This document shows, piece after piece, positions 52,626 through 61,564 of a DNA stretch of 64,000 nucleotides. The stretch is from Bacteroidota bacterium (lineage in GTDB: Bacteria; Bacteroidota; Bacteroidia; 2-12-FULL-35-15). The stretch lies in NCBI GenBank assembly GCA_029237775.1, contig JAQZBR010000002.1:186001-250000 (forward strand), written 5' to 3'. The first letter of the stretch is position 1, and every line of letters begins with the position of its first letter. The notes below the pieces were generated by a model. It was not told where the DNA came from and ran no database searches. It worked only from the letters and a program-made list of their open reading frames with translations. The translations under genes were made by a program, and so were the position numbers.

Positions 52626-53342
52626 ATGAAACTAGATATACTTGCCTTTGGTGTTCACCCTGATGATGTTGAACTTTCCTGTTCGGGCACCTTACTGAAA
52701 CACATCGCGGCCGGTAAGACCTGCGGAATAATTGACCTTACTTCAGGTGAACTGGGAACACGGGGAAGCGGCCCTCTCCGATTAAAGGAAGCTGCCGATG
52801 CCGCGAAAATTCTCGGAATTGAAACAAGGGATAATCTCGGGATGGCCGATGGTTTCTTTAAAAATGATAAGGAACATCAATTACAGATCATTAAAAAATT
52901 ACGTCAGTACCAGCCGGAAATAGTTTTATGCAATGCTGTCTCAGACAGGCATCCGGATCATGGGCGTTCGGCCCAGTTGGTTTCTGAAGCCTGCTTTTAC
53001 AGTGGCCTGAGGCGTATCGAGACTGAAATGGAAGGCAAGGCACAATCCGCCTGGAGGCCCAAAGCGGTTTATCATTACATTCAGGACAGGCATATGAAAC
53101 CCGATTTTATTGTTGATGTAACCCCTTTTGTTGAAAAGAAAATGGAGGCCATCAAAGCATTTTCCTCACAATTCTATAACCCGGATTCAAATGAACCGGA
53201 TTCTCCGATCTCTGTTAAAAACTTTTTTGATGTAGTGCGGGGAAAAATGGGCGTATTCGGCCGTGACGCTGGTTATGACTACGCAGAAGGATTCATCGCA
53301 GAACGCACCATTGGTGTTGTAAATCTTTTTGATATAAAGTGA
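52626..53342 (+). CDS. bshB1: Bacillithiol biosynthesis deacetylase BshB1
   Basis: A 238-residue zinc deacetylase of the LmbE/PIG-L family that removes acetyl from GlcNAc-malate in bacillithiol synthesis. Metal and catalytic residues are in FGVHPDDVELSCSGTL (His-Pro-Asp-Asp) and DRHPDHGRSAQLVSEACFYSGL (His). The TSGELGTRGSGPLRLKEAADAAKILG and MADGFF stretches are typical for the BshB1 subgroup. It lies downstream of a thiol peroxidase. No other bsh gene is in the window. Confidence 0.94.
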   Translation: MKLDILAFGVHPDDVELSCSGTLLKHIAAGKTCGIIDLTSGELGTRGSGPLRLKEAADAAKILGIETRDNLGMADGFFKNDKEHQLQIIKKLRQYQPEIVLCNAVSDRHPDHGRSAQLVSEACFYSGLRRIETEMEGKAQSAWRPKAVYHYIQDRHMKPDFIVDVTPFVEKKMEAIKAFSSQFYNPDSNEPDSPISVKNFFDVVRGKMGVFGRDAGYDYAEGFIAERTIGVVNLFDIK

Positions 53343-53468
53343 TTTTCAGGCTTCGTTGCTCTGATATTGAATCAGTTTTTCGTTTCCCAAATTCCAAAAA
53401 TTCAAATAATCTCCACTTCTGCAATCGTAAACTCTTAGCGTCTTTACGCCTTAGTGGTGAAAAAAATC

Positions 53469-53476
53469 TATCTTTG
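53469..53476 (+). promoter_or_regulatory. -7 box (TATCTTTG) of the methyltransferase gene
   Basis: Exact TAnnTTTG, ending 22 bases before ATG 53499. It supports this start over the longer open frame from 53454, which would begin before the box. A dispersed repeat (TTAGCGTCTTTACGCCTTAG, 53435-53454) lies just upstream. Confidence 0.6.
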
Positions 53477-53498
53477 GGAAAATTACAATCAGATTTTT

Positions 53499-54569
53499 AT
53501 GGAGTTTTTTAATAAGGAAACACGAACAGCCTTACAGGCAATCGAGTATGCGCAATGGATCGCACATGCGCCAATGGTTTTTCAGGCTTCACGTATTCTA
53601 AGGGATTCGGGGATTTTACAGGCAGTTTGCGATAGTAAAAAGAAGGGATTGACGCTGGAAGAGATCACTGAAAAAGTAAAGCTTCCGCATTATGGCGTTC
53701 GCGTGCTTCTTGAATCAGGACTGGGAATTGGTCTTGTAATAGTGAATGACGACAGGTACACAGTTACAAAAACAGGGCATTTTATTCTGAATGATGCGAT
53801 GACCCGTGCCAACATGGATTTTTCACATGATGTGTGCTATAATGGAATGTTTTTTCTTGAAGATTCCATCAAAAATGAAAAGCCGGAAGGACTGAAAGTT
53901 TTTGGTGACAAGTGGAAAACGGTTTACGAAGCACTTTCACAACTGCCCCCTAAAGTTCAGAAGAGCTGGTTCGGATTTGATCATTTTTATTCTGACGATG
54001 CATTTCCTTTGGTGCTTCCATTGGTGTTTAAGAATAAGCCGCGTAAACTCCTTGATATAGGCGGTAACACAGGAAAATGGTCCATCGCTTGTGCGAATTA
54101 TAATAAGGATGTTAAAATTACAATTGTTGATCTTCCGGGTCAGGTAAATATGGCTAAGGCAAATATTGCATCTCACGGACTGTCCGACCGTATCGACTTT
54201 CACGGAACAAATATCCTTGATGAATCGCAAAAGCTTCCTGCAGGTTATGACGCTATCTGGATGAGCCAGTTCCTTGATTGTTTCTCAGAAAAGGAAATAA
54301 TATCGATTCTGAACCGCTGCCACGATGCAATAGCAGAGGATGGATTCGTTTATATCCTTGAACCGTTCTGGGATCGTCAGCGATTTGAAGCTGCAGCATT
54401 CTCTTTACAGCAGACATCATTGTATTTTACGACAATAGCAAATGGTAACAGCCAGATGTACGATTCCCGGGTATTTGTAAAATGCATAGAGGCCGCAAAT
54501 TTTGATGTGGTTGAACAGATCGATCAGATCGGGGTGAGCCAGAGTTTATTGAAGCTAAAGAAGAAATAA
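53499..54569 (+). CDS. SAM-dependent O-methyltransferase-like protein (Methyltransf_2 type)
   Basis: A 356-residue class I methyltransferase. The N-terminal part (about 1-100) is a winged-helix dimerisation domain as in plant-type O-methyltransferases (ILRDSGILQAVCDSKKKGLTLEEITEKVKLPHYGVRVLLESGL). The SAM-binding motif I is LLDIGGNTGKWSIA, followed by ITIVDLPGQVNMAKANIASHGLSDRIDFHGTNI and AIWMSQFLDCFSEKEIISIL. The substrate is unknown; in Bacteroidota this group is often near polyketide or aryl-polyene genes, but none are here. It is ended by a strong terminator. Confidence 0.85.
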   Translation: MEFFNKETRTALQAIEYAQWIAHAPMVFQASRILRDSGILQAVCDSKKKGLTLEEITEKVKLPHYGVRVLLESGLGIGLVIVNDDRYTVTKTGHFILNDAMTRANMDFSHDVCYNGMFFLEDSIKNEKPEGLKVFGDKWKTVYEALSQLPPKVQKSWFGFDHFYSDDAFPLVLPLVFKNKPRKLLDIGGNTGKWSIACANYNKDVKITIVDLPGQVNMAKANIASHGLSDRIDFHGTNILDESQKLPAGYDAIWMSQFLDCFSEKEIISILNRCHDAIAEDGFVYILEPFWDRQRFEAAAFSLQQTSLYFTTIANGNSQMYDSRVFVKCIEAANFDVVEQIDQIGVSQSLLKLKKK

Positions 54570-54605
54570 GGTACGGATAACGAATAAAAACAACACGAAT
54601 TTACG

Positions 54606-54639
54606 AATCTGCGGGAAGCTAAACCCGCAGATTTTTTTT
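54606..54639 (+). terminator. Rho-independent terminator, built on a dispersed repeat
   Basis: Stem AATCTGCGGG/CCCGCAGATT (54606-54615, 54624-54633) with T8. The left arm begins inside the end of a CGAATTTACGAATCTG repeat (54571-54612), so the repeat contributes the stem. Confidence 0.9.
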
Positions 54640-54746
54640 GTTAAAAAGCAGTGGTTTTGTTTGAGCGCTTCGAAAATATTTAATCGGCCGCTGAATGAAG
54701 GTTCATTTATTTTTGATTATTTGGAAATGAAAAGCCTTACCAGATT

Positions 54747-54790
54747 AATAATACACAGATTCGTAAATTCGTACAGATTCGTTATCTGTC
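54747..54790 (-). repeat. Dispersed repeat CGAATTTACGAATCTG, inverted copy
   Basis: It reads CAGATTCGTAAATTCG on the plus strand, directly upstream of ffh. The gap 54640-54834 otherwise shows nothing. Confidence 0.7.
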
Positions 54791-54834
54791 CCCCAAAAAA
54801 TGAGTAAATTCGCGTACCAAAAAAATAAAATAAC

Positions 54835-56181
54835 ATGTTTGATAATTTAAGCGAAAAGCTGGAGAGAGCCTTTAAAAATCTTAAAGGACAAGGAAAGATC
54901 ACCGAGATCAATGTTTCGGAAACGGTTAAGGAGATCCGCAAGGCATTACTTGATGCCGATGTTAACTATAAAGTAGCTAAGCAGTTTACCGATAATGTAA
55001 AGGAAAAAGCGCTTGGACAAAATGTTTTAACATCCATTTCTCCAGGGCAGTTAATGGTCAAGATCACACAGGAAGAGCTTACTAACCTGATGGGTGGCAA
55101 CACGTCAGAGATCAAGCTTGGAGGAAATCCAACCGTTATATTGATGAGTGGTTTACAAGGTTCCGGTAAAACGACCTTTTCCGGAAAGCTTGCTAATTAC
55201 ATGAAAACAAAAAAAGGCAAGAAGCCTTTGCTTGTTGCCTGTGATATTTATCGTCCAGCCGCTATTGACCAATTACACGTTTTGGGACAACAGATCGGTG
55301 TGGATGTATTCTCAGACAGGGAAAATAAAGACGCTGTTTCCATTGCTAAAAAAGGTATTGCTCAGGCGAAAGCGAATGGCAATTCAGTTGTGATCATAGA
55401 TACTGCCGGTCGTCTTGCAATTGACGAGCAGATGATGAATGAGATAGCTGCCGTAAAAGCTGCCATCGAGCCGGATGAGATATTATTTGTGGTGGATGCA
55501 ATGACCGGTCAGGATGCGGTCAATACTGCAAAAGCTTTCAACGAGAAGCTTAATTTTGATGGTGTTGTATTAACGAAGCTGGATGGTGATACTCGCGGTG
55601 GTGCGGCATTATCGATCAAATCGATCGTTGATAAGCCGATCAAATTTGTTGGTACAGGTGAGAAAATGGATGCGATCGATGTGTTCCATCCAAACCGTAT
55701 GGCCGACCGTATCCTTGGAATGGGAGATGTGGTAACGCTTGTAGAGCGTGCGCAGGAACAATATGATGCTGAAGAAGCAAAGAAGCTACAAAAGAAGATC
55801 GCGAAGAACCAATTCAGCTTTAACGATTTCTTATCTCAGTTACAGCAGATCAAAAAGATGGGTAACATCAAAGATCTTGTCGGAATGATACCGGGAGTTG
55901 GAAAAGCTTTGAAAGGTGTTGATATTGATGAGAACGCTTTTAAGAGCATCGAAGCAATTATCAGCTCAATGACTCCGGCAGAAAGAGAAAATCCTGAATT
56001 GCTGAATGGCAAACGCAGAGACCGAATAGCAAAAGGAAGCGGAACTAATATTCAGGAAGTGAACAGGCTGATCAAACAGTTTGATGATACACGCAAAATG
56101 ATGAAGATGATGGGTGATAAGAAGCAGATGATGAAGATGATGAGCCAAATGAAGAATATGCCTGGAATGGGTAAGTTGTAG
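54835..56181 (+). CDS. ffh: Signal recognition particle protein Ffh
   Basis: A 448-residue SRP54 homologue that binds signal sequences and SRP RNA and guides membrane proteins to FtsY. The N domain (1-90) starts MFDNLSEKLERAFKNLKGQGKI. The G domain has the P-loop GLQGSGKTTFSGKLA, DTAGRLAID and TKLDGDTRGGAALS. The M domain has many Met and ends MMKMMGDKKQMMKMMSQMKNMPGMGKL. RRDRIAKGSGT-type sequence (KRRDRIAKGSGTNIQEV) is the RNA-binding part. Full length. Confidence 0.98.
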   Translation: MFDNLSEKLERAFKNLKGQGKITEINVSETVKEIRKALLDADVNYKVAKQFTDNVKEKALGQNVLTSISPGQLMVKITQEELTNLMGGNTSEIKLGGNPTVILMSGLQGSGKTTFSGKLANYMKTKKGKKPLLVACDIYRPAAIDQLHVLGQQIGVDVFSDRENKDAVSIAKKGIAQAKANGNSVVIIDTAGRLAIDEQMMNEIAAVKAAIEPDEILFVVDAMTGQDAVNTAKAFNEKLNFDGVVLTKLDGDTRGGAALSIKSIVDKPIKFVGTGEKMDAIDVFHPNRMADRILGMGDVVTLVERAQEQYDAEEAKKLQKKIAKNQFSFNDFLSQLQQIKKMGNIKDLVGMIPGVGKALKGVDIDENAFKSIEAIISSMTPAERENPELLNGKRRDRIAKGSGTNIQEVNRLIKQFDDTRKMMKMMGDKKQMMKMMSQMKNMPGMGKL

Positions 56182-56412
56182 GTAGTTGGGAGAGCGGAGT
56201 GAGGAGTTCGTAGACGGTTGAAAGAAAATGTGTGCTCCCTTTTGATCTATAATTTTTGATTTATTGATTGCTAAATTCCCCTCTCGAGAGGAGTTAGGGG
56301 TGTGTTTTTAGATAGTTTTTGGGAAGAACTCGCTGAATGCTTTCGCACAGATCCTGAAACAAGTTCAGGATGATCTAACACACACAGATTCGTAAATTCG
56401 TATTAATTCGAT
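56180..56412. repeat. Cluster of four dispersed repeats between ffh and folD
   Basis: In order: GGAGTTCGTAGACGG type (56180-56220), CCCCTCTCGAGAGG palindrome type (56278-56305), the CCTGAAC hairpin repeat inverted (56348-56373), and CAGATTCGTAAATTCG (56381-56405). The 241-base gap is almost wholly repeats, with no gene. Confidence 0.75.
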
Positions 56413-56422
56413 ATCGGTACCA

Positions 56423-57304
56423 ATGACAATTATAGATGGAAAGAAAATTTCCGAAGACATCCAGAACGAGATAGCTATTGAAGTTGAAACCATTGCGGAG
56501 CAGGGAGGAAAGATTCCGCATCTTGCAGCTATATTGGTTGGTACTGATGGGGCGAGTGAGACTTATGTCGGATCGAAAGTAAAGACCTGTGAGAAAGTTG
56601 GGTTTCGCTCTACATTGGTTAGGCTGCCGGATAATACCAGCGAGCAGGAATTACTGGCCGAGATAGCAAAGCTTAATAACAACGATGATGTTGATGGATA
56701 TATCATTCAGCTACCATTACCCAAGCATATCAACGAACACAGGATCTTAGAAGCCGTTGATCCGAAAAAAGACGTTGATGGATTCCATCCTCAGAATGTT
56801 GGAAGGATGGCACTGAATCTCCCAACTTATCTCCCGGCTACTCCATACGGAATCATGCAGCTCCTCGAGCGATATAATATTGAAACTTCAGGTAAACACT
56901 GTGTGGTGATCGGCAGAAGTAACATCGTAGGATCACCAATGAGCATTTTGATGGCGAGAAATTCTGATCAGGGAAATTGTACAGTGACGCTAACTCACAG
57001 CAGGACGAAAAATTTAAAGGAGTACACACTCAAGGCTGATATCGTTATCGTTGCTTTGGGCAAACCTGAATTCTTAACAGCGGATATGGTGAAGGATGGA
57101 GTAGTGGTGATCGATGTCGGAATTACACGTATGCCTTCGGACAAAACAAAAAGCGGCTTCAAATTATTCGGTGATGTAAAATATGATGAAGTCGCTGCGA
57201 AAGCTTCATATATTACTCCTGTACCGGGAGGTGTTGGCCCTATGACGATCGCTTCTTTGCTTATGAATACTCTAAAAGCAAGTAAGAAAGAGATATATTC
57301 TTAA
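56423..57304 (+). CDS. folD: Bifunctional methylenetetrahydrofolate dehydrogenase/cyclohydrolase FolD
   Basis: A 293-residue enzyme of one-carbon metabolism interconverting methylene-, methenyl- and formyl-tetrahydrofolate. The catalytic Lys is in [24 protein letters not shown] and the signature [16 protein letters not shown] are present; the NADP-binding part is [17 protein letters not shown]; the end has [20 protein letters not shown]. Full length. It ends one base before the stop of the convergent TPR gene, with only a weak hairpin between. Confidence 0.97.
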   Translation: MTIIDGKKISEDIQNEIAIEVETIAEQGGKIPHLAAILVGTDGASETYVGSKVKTCEKVGFRSTLVRLPDNTSEQELLAEIAKLNNNDDVDGYIIQLPLPKHINEHRILEAVDPKKDVDGFHPQNVGRMALNLPTYLPATPYGIMQLLERYNIETSGKHCVVIGRSNIVGSPMSILMARNSDQGNCTVTLTHSRTKNLKEYTLKADIVIVALGKPEFLTADMVKDGVVVIDVGITRMPSDKTKSGFKLFGDVKYDEVAAKASYITPVPGGVGPMTIASLLMNTLKASKKEIYS

Positions 57305-58774
57305 TCAATTTTGATTCTGCTTTAATCTCTGAAGATTTTTATCGATGTATATTTCTGTCGGCAGTAGTGAGCGTTGGATCCTTTCTGCATAATGTATACT
57401 GTCCAGGATCTCCTTTTGCTTTTCCTCGATAAGCTCTTTTTGTTTTTCGACCTTTTCTTTTTGTAAAGCAATTACTGCATTCGCTTTTTGTTTTTGCCGG
57501 TAGCTTCTGAAAATAAATAATGAAAGGATCAGCATCAGACCAAAACCAATTATAAAATAATTCCGCTGCGTGGCCTGCTTGTCTGCAATAGCAGTCTGTT
57601 TCAGGATCTCTGCATCTTTACGTAACAGCTCCTTATCTTTTTTTTCCGTTTCATATTTAGTTTGCATTTCATGGATCTGCTTCATGCTCGTTTCATTGAA
57701 GATGCTGTCTTTGTATTTCATAAACTCGGTGAGATGATGGAAGGCGGAACTGTAATCTCCTTTTTTACTGTAGGTATGCGCGAGCATTTCATGCGAATAC
57801 TTTATATATTCAAGTCCTTTTGTTTCTATCGCCATTTCAAGGCTTTTCTTTTCCCACTCAATTGCTTTGTCATAATCTTTTTTGTCGGCATAAATACTTC
57901 CGATATTATTATAGCAATAGATCAATCCATTCACATTATTGATCTTTTTGTAAAGCTCAAGTGATAGTTTAAAGTATTCTAGAGCTCCGTCAATATTCTT
58001 TTCATCATATGCTGTAATTGCCATCCAGGTGTAAAGGTTCGATAAACCGTTATCATACTGAAGTTCTTCATAGATGATCTTCGCCTTCTGATAATACTCT
58101 TTTGCTGTTTCATGCTCCTTGATCGTATTGTAAATGATGCCGACAGCAGTAAGAGCGTTGGCTATATCAACCGGCTGCCTCACCTTTTCATAAAGCTCCA
58201 GGGATTTCTTATAAGCTGCCATGGCTTTTTCGTTCTGAAGCAGGCCCTGATAAAGCTGCCCCAGTGAATAGTTGATCGCGGCCATTCCATCTATCGATTC
58301 AATTGACTCGAACATTTTCAAGGACTTCTGAAAATAACTCATCGCTGTACTATATTCGCCCTTATCTGAATACGCGTCTCCAATAAGCTTCAGCATATCA
58401 GCCGCTTGCGATTTGTCGGTTTTAATAAAGATCTCGTAAGCTTTGTTATAAAAGTAAATTCCGCTGTCGAGCTCGGAAATATCTTCCGCCAGGTAACCGA
58501 GAAACTTGTAGCTATATCCTTTCCCCGGCTCGTAACCGATGCTGTCGGCCAGCTTTAAAGCCTCAAGCAGATAATGTCTGGAAAGTTTTTGATCAGAAAA
58601 CTCGAGTGATTTACCAAGGGCGTTAAGGGTTTTAACGCGAACAGAATCAGGTCTGGTTGTTTTAAGATATGCTGTTAATGAATCGGCAGGGTTGACCTTT
58701 GCGTAAGTGCTGAGTGTAGTTAGGAGGCATAATGCAAAGACAATTTGTCTGAAAAATAAATATATTTTTTGCAT
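57305..58774 (-). CDS. TPR signalling protein lacking a phosphatase domain
   Basis: A 489-residue protein: signal peptide 1-25, seven to eight tetratricopeptide repeats (about 50-370), a coiled coil, one membrane helix (YFIIGFGLMLILSLFIFRSY, about 405-425) and a second coiled coil. It then ends in ILDSIHYAERIQRSLLPTEIYIDKNLQRLK, the linker that in related proteins leads into a SpoIIE/PP2C domain (compare DSINYAKRIQTAILPSID in the neighbour). The catalytic domain is absent, not frameshifted: a clean stop follows. It may compete with or dimerise with its neighbour. It lies 11 bases after the neighbour's stop. Confidence 0.88.
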   Translation of the reverse strand: MQKIYLFFRQIVFALCLLTTLSTYAKVNPADSLTAYLKTTRPDSVRVKTLNALGKSLEFSDQKLSRHYLLEALKLADSIGYEPGKGYSYKFLGYLAEDISELDSGIYFYNKAYEIFIKTDKSQAADMLKLIGDAYSDKGEYSTAMSYFQKSLKMFESIESIDGMAAINYSLGQLYQGLLQNEKAMAAYKKSLELYEKVRQPVDIANALTAVGIIYNTIKEHETAKEYYQKAKIIYEELQYDNGLSNLYTWMAITAYDEKNIDGALEYFKLSLELYKKINNVNGLIYCYNNIGSIYADKKDYDKAIEWEKKSLEMAIETKGLEYIKYSHEMLAHTYSKKGDYSSAFHHLTEFMKYKDSIFNETSMKQIHEMQTKYETEKKDKELLRKDAEILKQTAIADKQATQRNYFIIGFGLMLILSLFIFRSYRQKQKANAVIALQKEKVEKQKELIEEKQKEILDSIHYAERIQRSLLPTEIYIDKNLQRLKQNQN

Positions 58775-58785
58775 ATAGATTTATT

Positions 58786-60819
58786 TTATAATCTGATTCC
58801 CACCACAAGTATATCATCTACCTGACTACGATCCTTTTTCCATTCCATGAAGCTTTGCCGTACCAATGTTTTCTGCTCGTTCATATTCTTGTTCTGGATT
58901 TTTAGCAGCAGGTTTTTCATGTTTTTGGTCATGTACTTTTTCCCTTTTTCGCCTCCGAACTGATCGGCATATCCGTCAGTTGAAAGGTAAATAGAATCAC
59001 CTTCACTAAAGGGAATAACATGATTTGTGAAAGTTCGTTCTTCTGCTGAAGCGGAGCCACCAATGGAATGTTTGTCCGCTTTATATTCTGTCACTTCCTG
59101 TACACTAGGTTTGATCAGCCAAAGCGGCCTTAGAGCCCCTGCATATTCAACGATGTTGCTGTTTTTATGAATGGAGATCAGCGCGATATCCATTCCATCT
59201 TTGGTCTCACCGGCACCTATATCCTGTTTCAATGCATTTTTAACTCCTTCATGAAGCCTGGTCAGAATTTGGCCCGGTTCAAGAAATCCTTTTTCAATAA
59301 TGATCTGCGTAAGCATATCGTTACCAATCATGCTCATGAATGCTCCGGGAACTCCATGTCCGGTACAGTCAGCAACAGCAAAAATGAGACGATTTTCTTT
59401 TTCAGTGAACCAGTAAAAATCACCGCTGACAATATCCTTCGGCTGATAAAAAACAAACGACTGCGGCAGATGAAGCTGAATACTATCTATAGAAGGGAGG
59501 ATTGCCGTCTGGATCCTCTTCGCATAATTGATGCTGTCGGTAATGTCTTTATTCTTTTCTTCTACGATCGCTTTTTGCTCTGCAATAATGGTGTTCGCCT
59601 TTTTCTTCTCTGTATATCCTTTGAAAATAAACAATGCCAGAGCGATCATCAGAATAAAACCGATGATGAAATAATTTCTTTGCATTCGTTGCTGCTTAAG
59701 CTCTTCGGCATTTATTGCGTCTTTTTTTTCCTGTTCAGCTTTGGCGATAGCTTGTTTTTTCTCAAAGTCGAAGTTCATTTCCGATCGAACAATGTCCTTC
59801 GTGTTTTCTACGTTGAATAAACTGTCCCTTGCTGTTATGAATGCTTTGTAATGTTCAAACGCTTTTGCGGGATTTCCTGATTCAGCGTAAATATCACTCA
59901 GGTTTTTTTCTGTTTCCAGAATTTCTTCCAGCACACCGATTTCCCTGGAGATCAGAATTGCTTTTTCACAATATTCGATCGCTTTCGCATAATTCTTCTG
60001 CAGCAGATACACTTTTCCAATGTTATTCAGCAATTTGGCATCATCCGACTTATTATTAACCTCACGATTAACCTCCAATGCTTTAAACTGATATTCGAGT
60101 GTTTTCTCATACTCTTCATTTTGTGCATACACCCCGCTTATATTCAACAACGCGCTGACAATTCCTCTTTTATCATTCGCAGCTTCTTTAAGTTTGAGGG
60201 ATTTTGAATAATATTCCAGGGCTTTATCGATCTTATTCATATCACTGTAAACAAGCCCGATATTATTCAATGAAAATGAAATTGCTTGTTTGTCTCCAAT
60301 TGCTTCCTGGATCTTTAGAGCATCATTATAATATTTCAGGGCTTTTTCAAAATCGCGCTGTTCATAATAGATAATACCGATATTATTTAAAGCGGTTGCA
60401 ATACCGTCTTTGTTTTCTATCGATTCGTTTAATTTTAAGCATTCAAAGAAAAATCTTAATGCTTCCGGATACTTACCTTGAAAGTCGTTGGCAACCCCGA
60501 TATTACCGAGTGCAGATGAATACAGATTTATGAGCTTTGTTTTTTGATCAGCAGGTGCTGTGGGAAGTAATCGTTCACATATTACTCGGGCTTCGTTAGC
60601 GTAGATGATCGCTTTGTCAAACTCACTCTGATGCCATAATTTATCGGATAAAGCGTTCAGAACCCTGACTTTAGAAGTATCGGACAGGGTGTATTCTGTT
60701 TTAGGAGGATATTTTTCCAACAATTTATACAGGGAATCAACTTTGTTCGAGGGCTGGGAGAACAAAGTCAGGCTGAAGCAGAAACAAATAAAGGAAATGA
60801 ATAGGTTCTTGTGTGTCAT
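58786..60819 (-). CDS. TPR-coupled transmembrane PP2C/SpoIIE-type phosphatase
   Basis: A 677-residue protein: signal peptide (MTHKNLFISFICFCFSLTLFSQ), seven to eight TPRs in the periplasm (about 35-330; repeats such as ALNNIGIIYYEQRDFEKALKYYNDALKIQEAIG), a coiled coil, a membrane helix (YFIIGFILMIALALFIFKGY) and a cytoplasmic SpoIIE/PP2C phosphatase (about 430-677) with DIVSGDFYWF, VADCTGHGVPGAFMSMIGNDML, KDGMDIALISI and STDGYADQFGG. It would sense a periplasmic partner and dephosphorylate a cytoplasmic STAS protein. ATG 60819 is preferred over 60837 because the signal peptide then fits. Confidence 0.92.
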   Translation of the reverse strand: MTHKNLFISFICFCFSLTLFSQPSNKVDSLYKLLEKYPPKTEYTLSDTSKVRVLNALSDKLWHQSEFDKAIIYANEARVICERLLPTAPADQKTKLINLYSSALGNIGVANDFQGKYPEALRFFFECLKLNESIENKDGIATALNNIGIIYYEQRDFEKALKYYNDALKIQEAIGDKQAISFSLNNIGLVYSDMNKIDKALEYYSKSLKLKEAANDKRGIVSALLNISGVYAQNEEYEKTLEYQFKALEVNREVNNKSDDAKLLNNIGKVYLLQKNYAKAIEYCEKAILISREIGVLEEILETEKNLSDIYAESGNPAKAFEHYKAFITARDSLFNVENTKDIVRSEMNFDFEKKQAIAKAEQEKKDAINAEELKQQRMQRNYFIIGFILMIALALFIFKGYTEKKKANTIIAEQKAIVEEKNKDITDSINYAKRIQTAILPSIDSIQLHLPQSFVFYQPKDIVSGDFYWFTEKENRLIFAVADCTGHGVPGAFMSMIGNDMLTQIIIEKGFLEPGQILTRLHEGVKNALKQDIGAGETKDGMDIALISIHKNSNIVEYAGALRPLWLIKPSVQEVTEYKADKHSIGGSASAEERTFTNHVIPFSEGDSIYLSTDGYADQFGGEKGKKYMTKNMKNLLLKIQNKNMNEQKTLVRQSFMEWKKDRSQVDDILVVGIRL

Positions 60820-60855
60820 AAAGAAAATCGAACACAAGTTCGTATTTAGTTTGAA

Positions 60856-60894
60856 TAAAAAAAATAACAGCCCTAAGAATTTCTCAGGGCTGTT
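60856..60894 (-). terminator. Rho-independent terminator of the SET gene
   Basis: Minus-strand stem AACAGCCCT/AGGGCTGTT (60894-60886, 60874-60866) followed by a T run (60864-60856). It isolates the SET gene from the downstream phosphatase gene. Confidence 0.82.
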
Positions 60895-60915
60895 AAAATT
60901 TGGATAAGGGAATGA

Positions 60916-61389
60916 TTATTTTTTTGTCACTTTTTTAGCTTTTTTCACCTTTTTGGCTTTTTTCGCTGCTTTCCGTTCTTCATCAAGTTTGATGTTATAG
61001 CGGATATCCTTCCAGTATTCGGCTCCGTAGCTTACGAAAAGCTCTTCTCCGGCTTTAATGTTTCTTTCCGCTTTGATCCAGCCTCTTTGCTTCCAGATCT
61101 CATAGCAGCAATTGTTCTTCACACCGGGGATTCTTACGATTCCGCGCGCGTCATTTGCAAATCGCGCTAATGCATCAGGTGTATAATAAGCATCGATGCA
61201 TTTCTTTTTGCTGACATAGAAAGCATAGCCATAAATATCATTTTCTGCACGTTCGTCAAGTTCCTTTTCGGTAATGATCTCACCAAGATATTCAAGGACG
61301 CGAGCACCTTTTTTTATGTCAACTTTAGTGAATAAACCTTTGCCGGCACCGGGAAGGGTAGACTTCTTTACAAAAACATTTTCGTACAT
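60916..61389 (-). CDS. SET domain protein with lysine-rich tail
   Basis: A 157-residue SET-domain protein, a predicted lysine methyltransferase. The fold is complete: GAGKGLFTKVDIKKGARVLEYLGEIITEKELDERAEN, YAFYVSKKKCIDAY, ARFANDARG (the motif usually RFINHS/NCxPN) and GEELFVSYGAEYW with the catalytic Tyr. The tail (about 140-157) is Lys/Ala-rich (RKAAKKAKKVKKAKK), like a histone H1 tail. The family is horizontally spread in bacteria; some members methylate ribosomal or nucleoid proteins. Monocistronic, with its own promoter. Confidence 0.88.
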   Translation of the reverse strand: MYENVFVKKSTLPGAGKGLFTKVDIKKGARVLEYLGEIITEKELDERAENDIYGYAFYVSKKKCIDAYYTPDALARFANDARGIVRIPGVKNNCCYEIWKQRGWIKAERNIKAGEELFVSYGAEYWKDIRYNIKLDEERKAAKKAKKVKKAKKVTKK

Positions 61390-61407
61390 ATAATTGCTTT
61401 AGGGGCG

Positions 61408-61415
61408 CAAATTTA
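61408..61415 (-). promoter_or_regulatory. -7 box (TAAATTTG) of the SET gene
   Basis: Exact TAnnTTTG on the minus strand, 18 bases before the ATG at 61389. No clear -33. Confidence 0.5.
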
Positions 61416-61532
61416 ATAAAAGCAACGAGAGATGATGGCAGTTATGAGGATTTAATTAAGAATAGTTCTGCTCGTACACCTATGAAACTATTTGAAATAA
61501 AATGTCATCTCTTTTTTTTACTGTAAATTGTT

Positions 61533-61540
61533 TAAGTTTG
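61533..61540 (+). promoter_or_regulatory. -7 box (TAAGTTTG) of the STAS-like gene
   Basis: Exact TAnnTTTG, 24 bases before the ATG at 61565. Confidence 0.55.
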
Positions 61541-61564
61541 TAAACCCACATTAATATACTGCAG

